A stretch of DNA of 5,251 nucleotides from the NCBI GenBank assembly GCA_023432565.1, contig JAEYUL010000201.1, forward strand, positions 1 through 5,251, read 5' to 3'. The translations under genes and the position numbers were made by a program. Below are positions 4,365 to 5,251 of the stretch, piece by piece (the first letter of the stretch is position 1; each line of letters opens with the position of its first letter). Source of the stretch: Actinomycetes bacterium. GTDB taxonomy: Bacteria > Actinomycetota > Actinomycetes > Actinomycetales > Cellulomonadaceae. The notes under the pieces are model-generated. The model worked only from the letters and a program-made list of their open reading frames with translations. It was not told the origin of the DNA and did no database searches.

Positions 4365-5251
4365 TCAGGCGGCCTGGCAGGTGACCGTGGCGCCGGCACC
4401 CGTGCCGACACCCTGGAACCCGAAGCTCGTGGACTGCCCGGCCGCGACGTTGCCGTTCCACGGCGCGTTGCGCACCGTCGGCGCCTGGCTCGGACCGGAC
4501 TGCACGCCGTTCCACGTGTTGCTCGCCGTGGCACCGTTGGCCAGCGTCACCTGCACGACCCACCCGGACAGCGGCTGCCCGGCCTTGACGTCCACCTGGG
4601 CGACGAAGCCGCCCGGCCACTGGTCGACGACCCGGTAGGTCGCCGTGCACGCGCCGCCGGGGGCGGGCGTCTCGCTCGGCGTCGGCGTGGCAGTGGGCGT
4701 CGGGGTCGGCGTCGCGGTCGGCGTCGGGGTGGGCGTGGGCGTGGGCGTCGCGGTCGGCGTCGGGGTGGGTGTGGGCGTCGGGTCCGTCAGGGCCAGGTTC
4801 TTGCGCTGCACGGACCACTGCGCGCCGTTCGCGCACAGCCCGCAGCCCTGGCCGGCGAACACGCGGCCCGCGTCGTTGTCGCCCTTGAGCTGCCACTTGA
4901 CCCACAGCACCGCGGCCCGGCCGAACTCGCCGCCGTTCGGCTGGTCGTACGTGCCGCCGTGGCCCACGTTCAGGTTGCCCATGAAGGCCGGCAGCCCGGA
5001 GGGCAGCTTGCCCCAGTCGTCCATCGCGTTCGGGTAGGCGATGTCGCTCGGACCGCCGATGAAGTACGCGATCGGGTGGTCGAGCCGCCGCAGCTGGTAG
5101 TCGTCGGCGTCGTTGAGCAGGCCACTGCTGAAGATCATCGTCGTCGTCACGCGCGGGTCGCCGGAGACGGCGTAGGCCTCGATGCCGCCGCACGAGAACC
5201 CGGCGACCGCGATCTTGCTGGTGTCGAGGCGGTCGCGCAGGGGACTGCCGT
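4365..5251 (-). CDS. Cellulose-binding (CBM2) alpha/beta hydrolase, 5' end outside window
   Basis: The frame stays open to the window edge, so the first residues, including any signal peptide, are missing; 294 residues are visible. Residues 1-150 are an alpha/beta-hydrolase core: DTSKIAVAGFSCGGIEAYAV holds the nucleophile elbow GFSCGG with Ser19; GGPSDIAYPNAMDDW gives the likely acid Asp69; NVGHGGTYDQPNGGEFGR gives the likely His97; and a CxxC pair (Cys136, Cys139) precedes an aromatic patch. Residues 156-197 are a Pro-Thr linker. Residues 200-294 form a family 2 carbohydrate-binding module bounded by Cys201 and Cys291, with Trp211 (QWPGG), Trp246 (TWNG) and Trp264 (APWNG) at the positions of the cellulose-binding tryptophans. 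It is almost certainly secreted and held on plant cell wall, where an esterase role on wall polymers is plausible but unproven. The GTG at 5150 is not the start, since it would remove the nucleophile. Confidence 0.9.
   Translation of the reverse strand, partial: GSPLRDRLDTSKIAVAGFSCGGIEAYAVSGDPRVTTTMIFSSGLLNDADDYQLRRLDHPIAYFIGGPSDIAYPNAMDDWGKLPSGLPAFMGNLNVGHGGTYDQPNGGEFGRAAVLWVKWQLKGDNDAGRVFAGQGCGLCANGAQWSVQRKNLALTDPTPTPTPTPTATPTPTPTPTPTATPTPTPTATPTPSETPAPGGACTATYRVVDQWPGGFVAQVDVKAGQPLSGWVVQVTLANGATASNTWNGVQSGPSQAPTVRNAPWNGNVAAGQSTSFGFQGVGTGAGATVTCQAA
4708..4779. repeat. 36-bp tandem duplication inside the PT-linker coding region
   Basis: Positions 4708-4743 and 4744-4779 are consecutive 36-bp copies differing at two bases. 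Each encodes 12 residues of the Pro-Thr linker with one Thr-Ala step, explaining the spaced TPTA motifs. The wider linker (about 4659-4781) is built of GGYGTC/GGYGTG hexamers, so slippage could change its length between strains. Confidence 0.8.

Noticed and set aside
4681..4790. Short repeats that might look like a CRISPR or minisatellite
   Set aside because: The repeats are in-frame Pro-Thr codons of the linker with no spacers between units, and the frame continues on both sides.

Overview
The base composition is very GC-rich with strong G/C preference at third codon positions. One secreted protein carries a Pro-Thr linker and a family 2 cellulose-binding module. Together these point to a cellulolytic actinobacterium, most like Cellulomonas or a close relative. 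This is an inference from gene content, not a confirmed identification.

Layout from left to right. (1) Positions 1-353, + strand: the C-terminal end of a secreted Ig-like-repeat protein. (2) Positions 354-483: a convergent junction packed with three hairpins. (3) Positions 484-2235, - strand: a histidine phosphatase gene followed 81 bp later by an S33/lysophospholipase-like alpha/beta hydrolase gene, probably one transcript. (4) Positions 2236-2481: a GC-rich gap with no convincing gene. (5) Positions 2482-3198, - strand: a TetR-family repressor with an unusually long N-terminal tail. (6) Positions 3199-3326: a divergent promoter region with two matching 16-bp inverted repeats, read here as TetR operators. 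(7) Positions 3327-4163, + strand: a 278-residue non-heme haloperoxidase/esterase-type alpha/beta hydrolase with a full catalytic triad. (8) Positions 4164-4364: a second convergent junction with four hairpins, two of them with perfect 18-bp stems. (9) Positions 4365-5251, - strand: the C-terminal 294 residues of a secreted alpha/beta hydrolase with a PT-rich linker and a C-terminal CBM2; the 5' end lies outside the window.

The clearest functional unit is the divergent pair at 2482-4163. A TetR repressor faces a haloperoxidase-type hydrolase. One operator fills the 17-bp spacer of the hydrolase promoter and a second lies just past the predicted transcription start, which is the classic layout of a repressor controlling a neighbouring enzyme and itself. 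The most novel protein candidate is the cellulose-targeted hydrolase at the right edge. It shows a GFSCGG nucleophile elbow and candidate Asp and His residues, and belongs to a type whose substrate I cannot name. No RNA genes, CRISPR arrays, insertion sequences or phage genes were seen.
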